A stretch of 8,198 bases of DNA, taken from contig JBIICI010000035.1 in assembly GCA_044238935.1 (NCBI GenBank), positions 1 to 8,198 on the forward strand, in the 5' to 3' direction. The notes beneath the pieces are model-generated. The model made no database searches. It saw nothing but the letters and a program-made list of their open reading frames with translations, and was not told the DNA's origin. This stretch comes from JBIICI01 sp044238935 (GTDB taxonomy: Bacteria; Pseudomonadota; Alphaproteobacteria; Micavibrionales; Micavibrionaceae). The position numbers and the translations under genes are program-made. This document shows positions 7,158 to 8,198 of the stretch, piece by piece (position 1 is the first letter of the stretch; each line of letters starts with the position of its first letter).

Positions 7158-7188
7158 GTTTTAATGTTATAGTACATTAAAACATGAA
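7153..7188 (-). promoter_or_regulatory. 36-bp perfect inverted repeat, probable his operator
   Basis: The arms TTCATGTTTTAATGT (7153-7167) and ACATTAAAACATGAA (7174-7188) are exact reverse complements around a 6-bp TATAGT spacer. The repeat fills the space between the -35 and the start codon: it covers the -10 box, the predicted transcription start and the ATG of the TrpR-like gene. A dimeric repressor bound here would block initiation. It is the natural candidate site for the adjacent TrpR-like protein; a terminator role is unlikely because it lies at the promoter. Binding is inferred, not shown. Confidence 0.8.
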
Positions 7189-7194
7189 GATCAA
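7166..7194 (-). promoter_or_regulatory. Sigma-70-type promoter of the his operon
   Basis: On the minus strand, TTGATC (7189-7194) and TATAAC (7166-7171) are separated by exactly 17 bp and match the consensus at 4/6 and 5/6 positions. Transcription should start around 7158-7160, leaving 0 to about 3 nt before the ATG at 7157. The first cistron would thus be read from a leaderless mRNA. No leader peptide rich in histidine codons and no attenuator can fit downstream of this start. Confidence 0.7.
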
Positions 7195-7245
7195 CTGTTT
7201 TTTTGATGTGCGCTTAAACTTAAACTGAAATAGACCCAAAATAGT

Positions 7246-7290
7246 TCCCCATTTTGTATGTAGACGCAGCCATCCCATACACGGGATAAT
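7246..7290 (+). promoter_or_regulatory. Promoter and operator-like sites upstream of the XRE gene
   Basis: TAGACG (7261-7266) and GATAAT (7285-7290), 18 bp apart, form a plausible promoter (4/6 and 5/6) whose start would fall at or next to the ATG at 7297. An inverted repeat ATCCC-N6-GGGAT (7272-7287) overlaps the -10. Upstream, TCCCCATTTTG (7246-7256) matches 10 of 11 bases of the left half of the palindrome at 7670-7690. Both sites are candidates for autoregulation by the XRE protein; this is inference from sequence likeness. Confidence 0.5.
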
Positions 7291-7296
7291 AAATCT

Positions 7297-7617
7297 ATGT
7301 CGGAAAATCGCATTCAATTATTACGAAAGATGAGAGGGCTAACGATTGAGCAGTTAGCAGAAAAAGCAAGCTGTTCCCCTCAACAAATCAGCAAGCTGGA
7401 GCGTGGTGAGAGGCGGTTGTCCGATGTATGGCTGAAACGTTTGGCGCTTGCGCTGAATATCGCCCCGTGGGAAATTATTGTTGATCCCACCCAAATAGCG
7501 CCATCGCCCTTAAAACCAGAAGAGAGTGAAATTTTAGAAATCTATCATCAATTAGATGATGTTCATAAGCAACAGGCCTATCGTATTTTAAAGGCATTAA
7601 AGCCCATCGATACATAA
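7297..7617 (+). CDS. XRE-family helix-turn-helix transcriptional regulator
   Basis: This 106-residue protein has a Cro/C1-type DNA-binding domain at about residues 4-60: the first helix (RIQLLRKMRG), the turn LTIEQLAEKASCSPQQISKLERG with the recognition helix around SPQQISKLE, and GERRLSDVWLKRLALALNI, a form common in alphaproteobacterial regulators. After a proline-rich hinge (about 63-75) comes a charged helical tail (EESEILEIYHQLDDVHKQQAYRILKALK) that could serve dimerisation. No peptidase or ligand-binding domain is present. It is transcribed away from the his operon. The ATG at 7297 lacks a good Shine-Dalgarno sequence and lies only 6 nt past a GATAAT box, so it too may be leaderless. 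Its targets are unknown; sites shared with the next gene suggest it controls itself and that gene. Confidence 0.9.
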   Translation: MSENRIQLLRKMRGLTIEQLAEKASCSPQQISKLERGERRLSDVWLKRLALALNIAPWEIIVDPTQIAPSPLKPEESEILEIYHQLDDVHKQQAYRILKALKPIDT

Positions 7618-7642
7618 TCTGAATCAAATTAAATAAAAAATA

Positions 7643-7672
7643 TTGACTTTGCTCTAAAACTGACCTTATATA
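7643..7672 (+). promoter_or_regulatory. Promoter of the 76-aa gene
   Basis: TTGACT (7643-7648) matches the -35 consensus at 5/6. TATATA (7667-7672) lies 18 bp downstream and matches the -10 at 4/6; the overlapping TTATAT (7666-7671) gives 17 bp. The -10 runs into the palindrome at 7670-7690, so binding there would compete with RNA polymerase. Confidence 0.6.
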
Positions 7673-7690
7673 TCCCCATATTGGGGATAT
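7670..7690 (+). promoter_or_regulatory. 21-bp operator-like inverted repeat
   Basis: ATATCCCCA (7670-7678) and TGGGGATAT (7682-7690) are perfect reverse complements around TAT. The repeat overlaps the -10 and predicted start site of the 76-aa gene. It resembles the 7246-7256 half-site and the ATCCC/GGGAT repeat upstream of the XRE gene. Size and symmetry suit a dimeric XRE repressor. It is not a convincing terminator for the XRE gene because it sits at the next promoter, although TTTTT partly follows. Confidence 0.65.
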
Positions 7691-7710
7691 TTTTGAGGAG
7701 CAATATTTTT

Positions 7711-7941
7711 ATGAATCACACAATTGATCATTCAAGTACGAATTCAAGCACGAACAGCGACAATGAAATCAATATGATTTTATACCAACTGCCCCAAAAA
7801 GCTGATTTTGATAAGCCTGCCTATAACACAACAAACAAGAAATGGTATGTCAAGGAACAGCTTTATCCTGAAAACAGAGGGTACCAATCTCATAAATTTG
7901 ATTCTTTAAAAGACGCCGTTGCATTTTTTATGCAGCAATAA
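7711..7941 (+). CDS. Uncharacterised 76-aa protein
   Basis: I do not recognise this protein. The ATG at 7711 is chosen because GAGGAG (7695-7700) lies 10 nt upstream; a longer reading from TTG at 7681 would start inside the operator. The first 20 residues are Ser/Thr/Asn-rich with a repeated SSTNSSTNS, probably disordered. The remainder looks like a small folded domain: a strand (NMILYQLP), a WYV strand (KKWYVKEQLY), then HKFDSLKDAVAFFMQQ, likely a strand and a terminal helix. The W-Y-V strand, turn, F-x-S-L helix layout loosely recalls AP2-like or integrase Arm-type DNA-binding domains, but this is only resemblance of shape. It has no signal peptide or membrane segment, so it is presumably cytoplasmic. 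It has its own promoter and operator and follows the XRE gene, its likely regulator. Confidence 0.7.
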   Translation: MNHTIDHSSTNSSTNSDNEINMILYQLPQKADFDKPAYNTTNKKWYVKEQLYPENRGYQSHKFDSLKDAVAFFMQQ

Positions 7942-8020
7942 TTTCTGACGATTCTTTTTATAGAATTTGACGCAAGTGTCATTATCAAATGTATTTTTTG
8001 TTAATCCAGCACCAAGAATT

Positions 8021-8089
8021 GTCATGCCGGACGTGATCCGGCATCTCCCCGCCTATAAGCCTGAGATTCCGTGTCAGGCACGGAATGAC
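8021..8089 (+). repeat. 69-bp double-hairpin intergenic repeat
   Basis: Two perfect 8-bp-stem hairpins with 5-nt loops stand side by side: ATGCCGGA/TCCGGCAT (8024-8044) and ATTCCGTG/CACGGAAT (8066-8086). The whole unit is also an imperfect inverted repeat, starting GTCATGCCGG and ending GGAATGAC, so it can fold as one long stem or as two. GTCAT recurs directly after the element (8090-8094), forming TGACGTCA at 8086-8093. Elements of this kind are scattered between genes of many alphaproteobacteria and other repeat-rich genomes. The gene-free stretch 7942-8198 otherwise holds only weak hairpins and the repeat copy at 8129-8159. Confidence 0.75.
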
Positions 8090-8128
8090 GTCATAAGGCA
8101 GGGAAATAAAGGGTAAACAGCCCCCATG

Positions 8129-8159
8129 ATATAATCATTTTTATTGGGTTTGACTATAT
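8129..8159 (+). repeat. 31-bp dispersed repeat, right copy
   Basis: This is the second copy of the sequence at 250-280, in the same orientation, with ATATAATCA and GGTTTGACTATAT exact and three differences in the central spacer. Its arms pair over ATATAATCA/TGACTATAT, but the extra outer and inner pairs of the left copy are missing, so conservation follows the primary sequence rather than the hairpin. No gene is seen between it and the window end. Confidence 0.7.
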
Positions 8160-8198
8160 TTTCTTACGCCGTGCCAATTTTAAGAATTGATAGCAGAT

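Noticed and set aside
7158..7296. His leader peptide, attenuator or T-box in the control region
   Set aside because: No short frame with a run of histidine codons and no terminator/antiterminator pair was seen, and the predicted transcript begins almost at the first ATG.
7681..7710. Ten-residue upstream extension of the 76-aa protein from TTG
   Set aside because: It would start within the operator palindrome and near the expected transcription start, whereas ATG at 7711 has a clear GAGGAG.
7951..7966. ATTCT/AGAAT hairpin after the 76-aa gene as terminator
   Set aside because: The stem is only 5 AT-rich pairs and is not followed by a T run.
1..8198. CRISPR array, tRNA, rRNA, phage structural genes or secretion genes
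   Set aside because: No regularly spaced repeats, tRNA-like folds or matching protein families were seen anywhere in the window.

Overview
This window is dominated by one compact, minus-strand histidine biosynthesis operon. From its promoter near 7190 leftwards it reads: TrpR-like regulator, hisG, hisD, a hisC-hisB fusion, hisH, hisA, hisF, hisIE. Every junction but one overlaps (mostly a 4-nt ATGA; 13 nt at hisF/hisIE), and the only gap is 9 nt between hisG and hisD. Translational coupling is therefore likely throughout. Together the genes encode all steps from PRPP + ATP to histidine except histidinol-phosphate phosphatase, for which no domain is visible in the window.

Layout on the + strand. 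1-125: 3' end of an IS5-type insertion sequence. 113-293: short gene-free stretch with a small CTTAGTG repeat cluster and an AT-rich palindrome just past the hisIE stop. 294-7157: the his operon. 7158-7296: divergent control region with a 36-bp inverted repeat over the operon promoter and start codon. 7297-7617: XRE-type HTH regulator on the + strand. 7618-7710: promoter plus a 21-bp operator-like inverted repeat. 7711-7941: unrecognised 76-aa protein. 7942-8198: gene-free, holding a 69-bp double-hairpin intergenic repeat and a second copy of the 31-bp repeat seen at 250-280.

Organism. The IS5-type transposase tail, the double-hairpin repeat (GTCATGCCGG...GGAATGAC) and the XRE protein (GERRLSDVWLKRLA) resemble what is seen in alphaproteobacteria, perhaps a host-associated lineage with many repeats. 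The his enzymes instead look like the E. coli type: gene order GDCBHAFI, long-form HisG, fused HisIE, and HisF with MNQDGVKNGYD. That mismatch suggests lateral acquisition of the operon, but it is an inference from remembered family patterns, not a phylogeny.

Regulation. There is no his leader peptide or attenuator. Control seems to rest on the TrpR/YerC-like protein encoded as the first cistron. It sits under a promoter (TTGATC-17-TATAAC) buried in a perfect 15-bp-arm palindrome that also covers its ATG, so the transcript is predicted to be leaderless and autoregulated. Separately, the XRE gene and the 76-aa gene share CCCC/GGGG operator-like sites and may form a small regulator-target unit.
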